DNA from: Pseudomonadota bacterium
Lineage (GTDB): Bacteria; SZUA-182; DTGQ01
DNA: 64,000 bases
Direction of reading: 5' to 3'
Assembly (NCBI GenBank): GCA_030625085.1
Contig: DAOURK010000003.1
Location: forward strand, 1-64,000
A model generated the notes under the pieces. That model ran no database searches. It worked only from the letters and a program-made list of their open reading frames with translations, and was not told the DNA's origin. Below are positions 44,546-52,727 of this stretch, in pieces (within the stretch, counting starts at the first letter, position 1; each line of letters begins with the position of its first letter). The position numbers and the translations under genes are program-made.

Positions 44546-45571
44546 ATGAAAATACATAATTTAGCGCTCAGAAAAAAAATCGGTAGTATGTTAATGTTTG
44601 GGTTCTGCGGGACCGAATTGAATGATTCAATCTATGAGCTCATTGGGGAGCAGAAAATTGGCGGCGTTATTCTTTTTTCAGAAAATATCGTTGACCAAAA
44701 ACAGCTTCGGCAATTGTGTCAGGACTTGCAGAGGGTACATAAAGAGCAGGGAGGTGATGACCCATTATTCATTTCTGTCGATCAGGAGGGCGGCGGCATC
44801 TCACGCATTCCCTGGTTGAAGGATACGTATCCTGACCCTATTTTTCTGGCTGATGAAGGATCTCCCAAAAAAGCATTTGATTTTGGATATGGGTTAGGGA
44901 GGGAATTAGCAAGCTTGGGCATTAATGTAAATTTGGCTCCTGTGCTGGATGTTTTATCCAATCAGGAAAATACGTTATTGGCTCGTAGATGTTTGGGCGC
45001 TGATGCGCAAAAGGTGGCCGCCCTGGGCCAAGAGTTGATTCACGGGTTTCATCTTGGCGGGGTTTTAGCTGTAGGTAAACACTTTCCAGGCCATGGGGAT
45101 GTGACGGCTGATTCACATTACAAACTTCCGGTTTCCCACTGTACCTTAGAATTACTTGAGAAACGAGAATTTATTCCCTTTATCCGGGCCATCCATTCAG
45201 GATTGGAGGTAATGATGACCGCCCATGTTAAATATACACAGCTTGATTTGGAGTATCCGGCTACGTTGTCAAAGAAAATCATCCGGAATATAATGCGCAA
45301 TCAATTAGGGTTTAAGGGATTAATCATGACTGATGATCTGCTCATGAAGGCCATTACAAATAATTATTCATTAGAGGAAGCCGCACTTTTGGCTGTTAAG
45401 GCAGGGGTAGATATTTTGCTTGTCTGTCATAATCCGGATCAACAAAGAAGAGTCCGGCAAGCTCTTCTGGATAATTATCACGACCCTGAACTGAAAGTGA
45501 ATATTGATTTAGCAAGCCAAAGAATTTGTAAATTCAAAGATAAATGGCAGAAAGGCCTTTTAGGGTGTTAA
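44546..45571 (+). CDS. nagZ: Beta-N-acetylhexosaminidase (NagZ-type, GH3)
   Basis: 341 aa. It removes GlcNAc from anhydro-muropeptides in cell-wall recycling, in the cytoplasm. GH3 motifs: VDQEGGGISRIP, LAPVLDV, the NagZ signature KHFPGHGDVTADSHYKLP (residues about 177-194) with its catalytic Asp-His pair, MTAHVKY, and the nucleophile Asp in MTDDLLMKAI. No signal peptide. It is the last gene of the hemL run. Confidence 0.92.
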   Translation: MKIHNLALRKKIGSMLMFGFCGTELNDSIYELIGEQKIGGVILFSENIVDQKQLRQLCQDLQRVHKEQGGDDPLFISVDQEGGGISRIPWLKDTYPDPIFLADEGSPKKAFDFGYGLGRELASLGINVNLAPVLDVLSNQENTLLARRCLGADAQKVAALGQELIHGFHLGGVLAVGKHFPGHGDVTADSHYKLPVSHCTLELLEKREFIPFIRAIHSGLEVMMTAHVKYTQLDLEYPATLSKKIIRNIMRNQLGFKGLIMTDDLLMKAITNNYSLEEAALLAVKAGVDILLVCHNPDQQRRVRQALLDNYHDPELKVNIDLASQRICKFKDKWQKGLLGC

Positions 45572-45692
45572 CGCTTAAACTTCACTGAGAGGATTTACAT
45601 AAGGCCATAGAGTTATCCTATAGCTTTTAGCGAGCATTTTTATATATACAAGGGCTTCAGCCTTGCAAGAAATATTTTTTGTGGGGGATTCG

Positions 45693-45716
45693 GCAGGGCT
45701 AAAGCCCTGCGCTACA
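45693..45716. repeat. Palindromic dispersed repeat, copy 2
   Basis: GCAGGGCT-AA-AGCCCTGC followed by GCTACA. It is the reverse orientation of the copy at 24464-24483, where TGTAGC precedes the palindrome. Confidence 0.75.
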
Positions 45717-45965
45717 GTGAGCATTGTAAAGCCGGGGTCCGGGGCATTTGCTGGAAATCATTTGCTCTAAAGGGATTTTTGTGATATTTTGTCGGTTTAT
45801 TAATTTTTATATTTTTCATCATTTTGGGTGATGAAAAGTTTTTTCGCTTGAATTGAAATTTTTGATGAGACTTTTTACAAATTCATCATGCTTGACATGG
45901 CTAAAGGCAAAGCAGTTTTATACACCCACCCCGGAGGACATAAAACTTACAAAGAAAACAGATAA

Positions 45966-45998
45966 ACTCTGTGGCCTTTGCGTTCTCTGCGGTGAATC
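45966..45998. repeat. CACAGAG-family dispersed repeat
   Basis: Reads CTCTGTGGCCTTTGCGTTC then CTCTGCGGTGA. Relatives lie at 50402-50440, 56740-56799, 57052-57090, 57229-57262 and 62568-62595. Confidence 0.7.
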
Positions 45999-46044
45999 TT
46001 ACTGTGTCGAGTATATTAAAAAGTTATAGCGGAGCTGATTTAAT

Positions 46045-47139
46045 ATGTTTGTACCAATGCTCGATCTGGTTGGAGAATATAACAGATTAAGCGAGCCGAT
46101 TCAAAAAGCTATTCACAAGGTCCTGGAATCAGGAAAGTTCATTCTTGGGCCCAATGTAGAAGCCGTGGAATATGAAATAGCTGCTTATTGTAAAACACGA
46201 TATGCGGTTGGTGTTGCCTCAGGGACAGAAGCTTTGCATCTTGGCCTGATTGCTGCGGGTGTAGGAAAGGGAGATGAAGTCATTACCACTCCCTTTACTT
46301 TTATTGCTACAGCCGAAGTTATTTCTCACATAGGGGCTCAGCCTGTTTTTGTAGATATCAATCCCAAGACCTATACTATTGATCCGGCTCAAATCCAAAA
46401 GAAAATTTCAAAGCGCACCAAGGCCATCCTTCCGGTCCACCTCTATGGGCACCCTGCAGATATGGACATCATTCTTACATTGGCCCAAGAAAATGAATTG
46501 AAGGTTGTGGAAGATTGCGCTCAAGCTATAGGTGCAGAATATAAAGGGAAAAAGGTTGGTTCCCTGGGGAATGCAGGATGTTTGAGTTTTTCCCCCGGCC
46601 GGAATCTTGGGTGCTATGGAGATGGGGGCATGATAATAACCAATGATGAGGAAATTTATACGAAAGTGAAAAGGCTTCGCGTTCATGGCAGTGATCAAAA
46701 ATATCAGCATTTGGTATTGGGATTTAATAGCCGGCTTGATGAATTGCAAGCAGCTATCTTACGAGTGAAATTCCGAGAAATTGATCAAGGCCGTAAATTG
46801 CGGATTAAGAATGCCGGCAAATATAATCGTCGTCTTAAGGGAAAGCTTAGTACTCCCTATAAGGAAAAGAGTGCCCTCCATGTTTATAATCAGTATACTA
46901 TTCGCGTTAAAAATAGATCAAAAATTCAGAACGGCTTAAAAGCAATGGGCGTGGCCACGGCTGTTCACTATCCGATTCCTTTGCATCAACAGGAGGTATA
47001 TCAACATCTGAACTATGCAGATACAGAGTTGCCTGAAAGTTCAATTGCCGGTAAGGAGGTTTTATCTCTCCCTATTTTCCCTGCCATGACCTCAGAACAA
47101 ATTAATTACGTGTGTCAATGTTTGGAGGAGTTGTTATAG
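46045..47139 (+). CDS. DegT/DnrJ/EryC1-family protein lacking the PLP lysine
   Basis: 364 aa, normal length and fold: ASGTEALHLGLIAAGVGKGD (residues about 54-73), TPFTFIATAEVI, PVHLYGHPADMD, VEDCAQAIGAEYKGKKVGS. Sugar aminotransferases of this family have a Lys in SFYPTKNLGAYGDGG. Here the segment is SFSPGRNLGCYGDGG, and the Schiff-base Lys is Arg186 (codon CGG). The rest of the cofactor pocket is kept, so it is not a decayed gene. It overlaps lpxB by 28 nt, so it is tied to lipid A genes. It may bind PMP as a dehydrase, do non-Schiff-base chemistry, or be regulatory. Confidence 0.88.
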   Translation: MFVPMLDLVGEYNRLSEPIQKAIHKVLESGKFILGPNVEAVEYEIAAYCKTRYAVGVASGTEALHLGLIAAGVGKGDEVITTPFTFIATAEVISHIGAQPVFVDINPKTYTIDPAQIQKKISKRTKAILPVHLYGHPADMDIILTLAQENELKVVEDCAQAIGAEYKGKKVGSLGNAGCLSFSPGRNLGCYGDGGMIITNDEEIYTKVKRLRVHGSDQKYQHLVLGFNSRLDELQAAILRVKFREIDQGRKLRIKNAGKYNRRLKGKLSTPYKEKSALHVYNQYTIRVKNRSKIQNGLKAMGVATAVHYPIPLHQQEVYQHLNYADTELPESSIAGKEVLSLPIFPAMTSEQINYVCQCLEELL

Positions 47140-48290
47140 CAGCTCTAGCTCCGACCACTATTCTTATCGTTGCAGGTGAGGCTTCCGGAGATTTACACGG
47201 AGGTAATCTTGCCAGAGAGATCTTAGCTCTGCGTCATCACATTCGGATTTCCGGCGTCGGGGGATCTCAAATGAAAAAAGCAGGGGTATGCCTTCTCCAG
47301 AGCGTTGACGATATGGCTGTGGTTGGTATTTCTGAGGTTTTATTCCATTGGCACGTTATTCGGCAAACCTTCCGGACCCTTGCTCAATTCATCAAAACAG
47401 AACATCCGGATCTGGTGATTCTTATTGATTATCCTGATTTTAATCTTCGTTTGGCGAAAATAGCCAAAAAAGAGGGAATTAAGGTTTTATATTACATTAG
47501 CCCGCAAATATGGGCCTGGCGAAGCTGGCGAATAAAAACTATTGTCCGGAATGTAGATACTATGCTGGTGGTCCTTCCCTTTGAACGTGCTTTTTATGAG
47601 AAATCGGGCCTCGATGTGCGATTTATTGGCCATCCCCTGGTAGACAGTGTTGAGCCTAAATTCAACAAGGATGATGCTTATAGTCAATTTAAAATTGATC
47701 CGGGAAGGCCGGTTATAGGGATTTTACCGGGCAGCCGTCACGGCGAAATCCGCCATATCTTACCACAGATGATGGGGGCGGTAAAAAAAATTGTTCAAAA
47801 CAGACCCGATACACAATTTGTTATGGCTTTAGCACCCACTATTCACTATGCTGAAATTGAGCCCTACCTCCTAGAATTAAAAGATTCGGCGCAGATTCAT
47901 TGTCTTAAGGATTGTACTTATGATATTATCCATCTTTCCGATCTGGTTTTGGTCTGTTCCGGTACAGCGACTTTGGAGATAGCCTTATTAAATACCCCGA
48001 TGATTCTTGTCTATAGAGTATCTCCATTGAGCTATATATTGGGGAAACTTTTGATTCGGGTCCCCTCTATTGGTTTGGTTAATTTAGTGGCGGGGAAAAA
48101 GATCGTCCCGGAATTAGTTCAATACCGGGCTAATCCCAAAGAAATTGCTTCATTAGCAGAAAAAATTTTGGAGAACTCGCAAAAGCAGAAAATTATGCGT
48201 GAAGAATTGGTAAAGGTCAGACAAAAGCTGGGATCTGCGGGGAGTTCAAAAAGGGCGGCAACTATCGCTTTGGAGATGCTGGACAGGTGA
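47112..48290 (+). CDS. lpxB: Lipid-A-disaccharide synthase
   Basis: 392 aa. It joins UDP-2,3-diacylglucosamine and lipid X to make the lipid A disaccharide at the inner membrane. Signatures: LIVAGEASGDLHGGNL (residues about 18-33), GVGGSQMKKAGV, VLIDYPDFNLRLAK, YYISPQIWAWR and LPGSRHGEIRH. The start is unclear: GTG 47112 or ATG 47118 both lack a ribosome site. A strong GGAGGAG (47124-47130) sits inside the frame and points to no canonical start codon. Translation may be coupled to the overlapping DegT gene. Confidence 0.95.
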   Translation: MSMFGGVVIAALAPTTILIVAGEASGDLHGGNLAREILALRHHIRISGVGGSQMKKAGVCLLQSVDDMAVVGISEVLFHWHVIRQTFRTLAQFIKTEHPDLVILIDYPDFNLRLAKIAKKEGIKVLYYISPQIWAWRSWRIKTIVRNVDTMLVVLPFERAFYEKSGLDVRFIGHPLVDSVEPKFNKDDAYSQFKIDPGRPVIGILPGSRHGEIRHILPQMMGAVKKIVQNRPDTQFVMALAPTIHYAEIEPYLLELKDSAQIHCLKDCTYDIIHLSDLVLVCSGTATLEIALLNTPMILVYRVSPLSYILGKLLIRVPSIGLVNLVAGKKIVPELVQYRANPKEIASLAEKILENSQKQKIMREELVKVRQKLGSAGSSKRAATIALEMLDR

Positions 48291-48997
48291 TCCGGAAAAA
48301 AGAGAATTATTGGAAACAAAAGAGCAAAAAATGGAAGCGAAAATTATTTAATCTGGAGTTGTTTCCTTTTTTAGGTTTTTTGTTTATTCGGATTTTGGGC
48401 CTGACTATACGAAAAAAATGGATCGGTTTGGAAAGGCTTCAAAATTTTCGCCAAAAGGGCCAATTTGTAATTTTTGTTTTCTGGCATGGCCGTTTGTTAA
48501 TGATGCCCTTTGTTAACCAGGGCCGAAGGACTGGAATCTTGAGTGGTCATCACGTGGATGCTGAAATTAGCGTCAGGATTTATCGATATTTTGGTTATTA
48601 TTCAATTCGGGGCTCTACCTCTCGTGGTGGAATGGCTGCTTTGCGTAAATTGAGCAAAGAGATTAACAAGGGGTCCGATGCGGGCCTTGCTCCTGATGGG
48701 CCTCGCGGCCCACGATACCGAGCACAAGGAGGAGCAGTTCTTCTTTCTCGCCTGACCGGCTGTCCTCTGATTCCAATAACATTTGGTACTTCAAAGGGAA
48801 AATTTTTTCGAAGCTGGGATCGATTTTTAATTCCCTATCCTTTTTCCCAAGTTGTTTATATCATCGGTGATCCGATTTGGGTTGGTAAAGAAGAAAGCCG
48901 GGAGGATCTGAGGGAAAAACAGCAGTTGTTGGAAGAGGAGTTAAATAAAATCACCAGAAGAGCGGATGAACATTTTTTAACAAAAGGAACAGGTTGA
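48287..48997 (+). CDS. DUF374 lysophospholipid acyltransferase-like protein
   Basis: 236 aa. A DUF374 domain: FVIFVFWHGRLLMMP (acyltransferase HxxxxD-like region), SGHHVDAEI, GSTSRGGMAALRKL, and APDGPRGPRYRAQGGAVLLS (the DGPRGP signature). A hydrophobic N-terminal segment near residues 26-40 probably tethers it to the membrane. The GTG start overlaps the lpxB stop (GTGA). The position between lpxB and waaA suggests a step in lipid A acylation. The acyl donor and acceptor are unknown. Confidence 0.85.
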   Translation: MIRKKENYWKQKSKKWKRKLFNLELFPFLGFLFIRILGLTIRKKWIGLERLQNFRQKGQFVIFVFWHGRLLMMPFVNQGRRTGILSGHHVDAEISVRIYRYFGYYSIRGSTSRGGMAALRKLSKEINKGSDAGLAPDGPRGPRYRAQGGAVLLSRLTGCPLIPITFGTSKGKFFRSWDRFLIPYPFSQVVYIIGDPIWVGKEESREDLREKQQLLEEELNKITRRADEHFLTKGTG

Positions 48998-50337
48998 TGA
49001 ATCAGCAAAGGGGGGGATCAAATAATGAGGCTATTTATTGGCTTTATGATCCCTTATTATTTGGATTTTGTCTTGCTCAATTACCACTTTTTTTAAGCGA
49101 ATATTTTACTACCAATAAGTACCGGGAAGATTTTAGGCAGCGATTTGGTTGTTATTCCCCTGAGGTGAGACACCAATTTTGTCCGGGCAAAACAGCTTGG
49201 GTTCATGCGGTTTCTGTTGGTGAAGTGGTAGCTGCCACCCCGGTAATTAAGGAACTAATGGCACTGCATCCTGAACTTTTATTTAACATTTCTACGGTTA
49301 CCAGGACCGGCCGGGAAATGGTGGGAAAATCTTTTCATTCACTGAATAAGAGTCTTTTTCTCCCTTTTGATTTCCATTTTATTACCGAACGGGTTATGGA
49401 GCAAATGTATCCCCGTTTTCTTTTATTAACGGAAACAGAGATTTGGCCGAATTTAATTCGATCCGCATCCAGACGTAATATCCCGGTTATGATTATGAAC
49501 GGTCGTATTTCTTCACGCTCCTATAAACACTATTTTCTGGTAAAGGGATTGCTTCGTTCGGTTTTATCCCGGTTCAGCGTTTTTGCCATGCAGTCAGGCC
49601 GGGATGCAGACCGCATTATCAGCCTTGGCGCAGACCCAAGGCGAGTTTTTGTTACTGGAAATTGTAAATTTGATCAGGCAAAGACAATAATTTCGAAAAG
49701 CGAACAGGATCAACTCGCCGTAAGGCTCGGTCTTTCCCCGAAAACTTTGGTTTTGATGGCCGGTAGTACCCACAAAGGAGAAGAGAAGCTGATTATTGAG
49801 ACATATAAGAGGTTGCTTAAGCATTTTCAAAACCTGGTGCTGTTCATTGCTCCTCGCTATTTACCTGAAATTCCGGATATTGTAGTCAAATGCAATCAAG
49901 AGGGGCTTTTTTCAGAAAGAAAAAGCCGACTTTGGGAGGGTAAATCTCAAAAAGCTTCGGCCAACCAAGCTGGACGGGTGATTATTTTGGATACTATAGG
50001 GGAATTGTCTAAAATGTACAGCTTGGCTACTCTTGTTTTTGTTGGTGGGAGCCTGGTGCCGGTCGGAGGACATAACCTGCTGGAGCCTGCTATGTATGGA
50101 AAACCCGTTGTATTCGGGTCTCATCTAGATAATTTTCGGGAAATTTCTCGATTGTTGAAAGAGCATGGTGGGGGCTTTGAGGTGAAAGATAAGAAGGAAT
50201 TAGAGCATAGATTTAAAAGCCTTTTGCAGGACAGGGATTTGAGGAGAATATCCGGAGAGGCGGCTTTTCGGGCAGTAGAAGAAAACCGTGGCGCCACTTG
50301 CAAAACTCTGGAACTTATTGAAACTCACTTATTATGA
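48997..50337 (+). CDS. waaA: 3-deoxy-D-manno-octulosonic acid transferase
   Basis: 446 aa. It transfers Kdo from CMP-Kdo to lipid A (GT30). N-terminal anchor near residues 10-35. Then WVHAVSVGEVVAATPVIKEL (residues about 68-87, catalytic Glu), LLTETEIWPNLI, MNGRISSRS, MAGSTHKGEE and FVGGSLVPVGGHNLLEPAM. ATG 48997 overlaps the upstream TGA (TGATG). A TTG 3 nt earlier is less likely. Confidence 0.95.
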   Translation: MNQQRGGSNNEAIYWLYDPLLFGFCLAQLPLFLSEYFTTNKYREDFRQRFGCYSPEVRHQFCPGKTAWVHAVSVGEVVAATPVIKELMALHPELLFNISTVTRTGREMVGKSFHSLNKSLFLPFDFHFITERVMEQMYPRFLLLTETEIWPNLIRSASRRNIPVMIMNGRISSRSYKHYFLVKGLLRSVLSRFSVFAMQSGRDADRIISLGADPRRVFVTGNCKFDQAKTIISKSEQDQLAVRLGLSPKTLVLMAGSTHKGEEKLIIETYKRLLKHFQNLVLFIAPRYLPEIPDIVVKCNQEGLFSERKSRLWEGKSQKASANQAGRVIILDTIGELSKMYSLATLVFVGGSLVPVGGHNLLEPAMYGKPVVFGSHLDNFREISRLLKEHGGGFEVKDKKELEHRFKSLLQDRDLRRISGEAAFRAVEENRGATCKTLELIETHLL

Positions 50338-50401
50338 AACTCACATATCCGCTATGACCACATTCATAGGCTGATGTAAAATGAGATAATTATTTTTTCA
50401 T

Positions 50402-50440
50402 CACACAAAGACACAAAGAGCACAAAGAATACAAGAATAC
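50402..50440. repeat. CACAAAG-family dispersed repeat
   Basis: CACACAAAGACACAAAGAGC followed by ACAAAGAATACAAG between waaA and lpxK. Member of the CACAGAG/CACAAAG family. Confidence 0.7.
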
Positions 50441-50512
50441 AAAAAAAGGTTTTCTCGGACAGTCTCCTAGCGAAAGGATAAGTAAAAGAGGTGAGGCGGG
50501 GGTAATTTTTAC

Positions 50513-51631
50513 GTGAATGCGAGCCTTAGGCCACGAGGTAATACATTGAGAAAATGGCTTCAGGAGCTTATTGAAACAAAAAAGTATTCATGGCTGCATA
50601 AGATATTTCTATCGCCTCTTTTTGGCCTTTCCCTGATATATCTACTCATTGGGCGATGCCGTGAGATGGCGTATGAATATGGTCTATTAGGGAAAGCTGT
50701 GCTCCCTTGCCGGGTTATATGTGTAGGTAACATTACTGTAGGCGGAACCGGGAAAACTCCAACAGTGGAATTAGTGTGCCGAACTTTGCTGCAGAAGGGA
50801 GTGAGGGTCGGTATTATCAGTCGGGGATATGGAAGACGAACATCGACGAAATCAGGTGGGGATACCTTCGTTGTTTCTGATGGGGGGAAAATTTTTGCAT
50901 CTGCGCAAGTGGCTGGAGATGAGCCGGTTATGTTAGCTAAAAGGTTGGCCCATGTTCCGGTTATTATAGGGAAAAATCGGTATCAGGCAGGCCTTAAGGC
51001 TTTTAAAAAATTTAATGTACAAGCGGTCATTATGGATGATGGGTTTCAGCATTTGCAATTAGCGAGGGACCTTAATATAGTGGTGTTAGATGGACAAAGT
51101 CCTTTTGGCAACGGGTATGCTTTGCCTGTGGGCAGATTGCGTGAATCACCCCGGGCGCTGAAACGAGCGGATATAATTTTATTGACCAAGATTACCGATA
51201 ATGAACAAAAAAATCGGGTAGTACAAAAGATTAGAAAATACAATCAAACAGCTCCAGTGGTGATCGGCCGGCATAAACCAAGAGATGTTATCTCACTTAA
51301 AGGAGATAGACTTTTGGCGCTAGAGGCCTTGCGGGGAAAAACCATTATAGCTCTCTCCGGGATCGGTGACCCATCATATTTTTTAACTACCCTGATGGAA
51401 TTGGGAGCCAAGGTCACAGCACATATGGCCTTTCCCGATCATCATTGGTATTCGATGGAGGAAATCCGACATGTTGAGCACAAGGTTTCTTCCGGGAAAA
51501 GCTGGGGTATTGTAACCACGGAAAAGGATGCGGCCCGTATTTCTCATGTGCCTCGGTGTCCGGTCTGGATTCTCCGTATTGATATGGTGTTGATGGAGGG
51601 AGAGCAGTTATGGGAAAAAGCCTTGGGATAG
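50513..51631 (+). CDS. lpxK: Tetraacyldisaccharide 4'-kinase
   Basis: 372 aa. It phosphorylates the 4' position of the lipid A disaccharide at the inner-membrane face. A hydrophobic N-terminus (residues about 28-46) is followed by the P-loop VGNITVGGTGKTPTVELVC (about 76-94), IISRGYGRR, GDEPVMLAKR and DDGFQHLQLARDLNIVV. The C-terminal half has FPDHHWYSMEEI and TTEKDAARI. The start GTG follows GAGGCGGGGG. It overlaps the next gene by 22 nt. Confidence 0.94.
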   Translation: MNASLRPRGNTLRKWLQELIETKKYSWLHKIFLSPLFGLSLIYLLIGRCREMAYEYGLLGKAVLPCRVICVGNITVGGTGKTPTVELVCRTLLQKGVRVGIISRGYGRRTSTKSGGDTFVVSDGGKIFASAQVAGDEPVMLAKRLAHVPVIIGKNRYQAGLKAFKKFNVQAVIMDDGFQHLQLARDLNIVVLDGQSPFGNGYALPVGRLRESPRALKRADIILLTKITDNEQKNRVVQKIRKYNQTAPVVIGRHKPRDVISLKGDRLLALEALRGKTIIALSGIGDPSYFLTTLMELGAKVTAHMAFPDHHWYSMEEIRHVEHKVSSGKSWGIVTTEKDAARISHVPRCPVWILRIDMVLMEGEQLWEKALG

Positions 51632-52587
51632 GGGAAAAGTACTTAGACCTTTGCTTATACTCGATAGCCATTAGCCTGATAAAATTCTTTTATTTATTTC
51701 CCTTTTCTTTTGCTTGTAGAGTGGGTGAACTTTTAGGGATGGCTTGGTTTTATCTTTATCGACGGCATCGAGTAATTACCCTGGAAAATTTGGAAAAGGC
51801 CTTTGGTCAAAAATTTTCAAGAACCCAACGAGTTTCTTTGGCCAAAAAAACCTATCAGAATTTTGGCCGGATCTTTATGGAATGTATTTTTCTTCCCCGG
51901 TTTACTGCTGAAAACATTAGGAAATTCGTCTCGATCACAGGCATTGAGAATCTTCATGAGGCGGATAAGCAGGGAAAGGGGCTATTTTTTATAACCGCTC
52001 ATTTTGGTAACTGGGAATTACTGGCTGTTGCTTTAGCGTATTATGGATTTTTTTTGTCAGAGGTGGCCAGGCCCTTACCTTTCCCTTCGCTTGATAAGTT
52101 ATTAGAAGGTCACCGGACCCAATGCGGTAATCGTGTTATTGCGAGAAAGGGCGCGGTGAAAGGAATTTTAAAATGTTTGCATAAAAGGGAAAGGGTTGGT
52201 ATTCTTCTGGATCAGAATGCTTACGGCAGGGGAGCGGTATTTGTTGATTTTTTTGGTCTTCCGGCCTCTACCCTTCCGATTGTAGCAGCTCTCAGTCAAA
52301 AAACCGGTGCTCCGGTTGTGCCTGTTTTTATGGTGCCCAGAAAAAAGAGCAAGGGATATATTATTGAAGTTGGAAAAATGATAGATTTGATTAAGAGCGG
52401 TGATAAGGAAAAAGACATTATTTTTAATACTGCTCGGTATACTCATGTCATTGAGGAATATATTCGAAAATACCCCCATTACTGGTTTTGGATGCTGCGA
52501 AGATGGAAAACTCGTCCTAACACACAATTACAGCAATGGGGGAAAATCCGACAAATGCGGGAACCCTCTTCCTTCAATATATCATAG
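51610..52587 (+). CDS. lpxL: LpxL/HtrB-type lipid A late acyltransferase
   Basis: 325 aa. An N-terminal membrane segment (residues about 16-48) and the LPLAT domain with the catalytic ITAHFGNWELLA (HxxxxE, near residues 128-139). LLDQNAYGRGAVFVDFFG matches the DQ...G..F.FFG motif of lauroyl/myristoyl transferases, and PVVPVF follows. It adds a secondary acyl chain to lipid A. The ATG is preceded by GGGAGAGCAGTT. Confidence 0.9.
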   Translation: MGKSLGIGEKYLDLCLYSIAISLIKFFYLFPFSFACRVGELLGMAWFYLYRRHRVITLENLEKAFGQKFSRTQRVSLAKKTYQNFGRIFMECIFLPRFTAENIRKFVSITGIENLHEADKQGKGLFFITAHFGNWELLAVALAYYGFFLSEVARPLPFPSLDKLLEGHRTQCGNRVIARKGAVKGILKCLHKRERVGILLDQNAYGRGAVFVDFFGLPASTLPIVAALSQKTGAPVVPVFMVPRKKSKGYIIEVGKMIDLIKSGDKEKDIIFNTARYTHVIEEYIRKYPHYWFWMLRRWKTRPNTQLQQWGKIRQMREPSSFNIS

Positions 52588-52596
52588 TGCTTTTTT

Positions 52597-52621
52597 TAGA
52601 CAGGATTAACAGGATAAAATG
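52597..52621. repeat. Inverted AATCCTGTTAATCCTGTCTAA repeat
   Basis: TTAGACAGGATTAACAGGAT after the LpxL gene. It is the reverse complement of the copies at 7017 and 35002. Confidence 0.75.
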
Positions 52622-52727
52622 AAAAATTCAGATCCCTCTCTTTGAAATGACAACAAGAGACTTTTCGGACAAATTTTTGGGGAAAAAGGAATTCATTGAA
52701 GGATATTAATTATTTTGGAGAAAAAAA

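Larger units (their letters stand above)
45572..46044. other. Repeat-rich intergenic region
   Basis: No gene. It holds a GCAGGGCT palindrome copy (45693-45716) and a CACAGAG-family element (45966-45998, reading ACTCTGTGGCCTTTGCGTTC). Confidence 0.6.
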
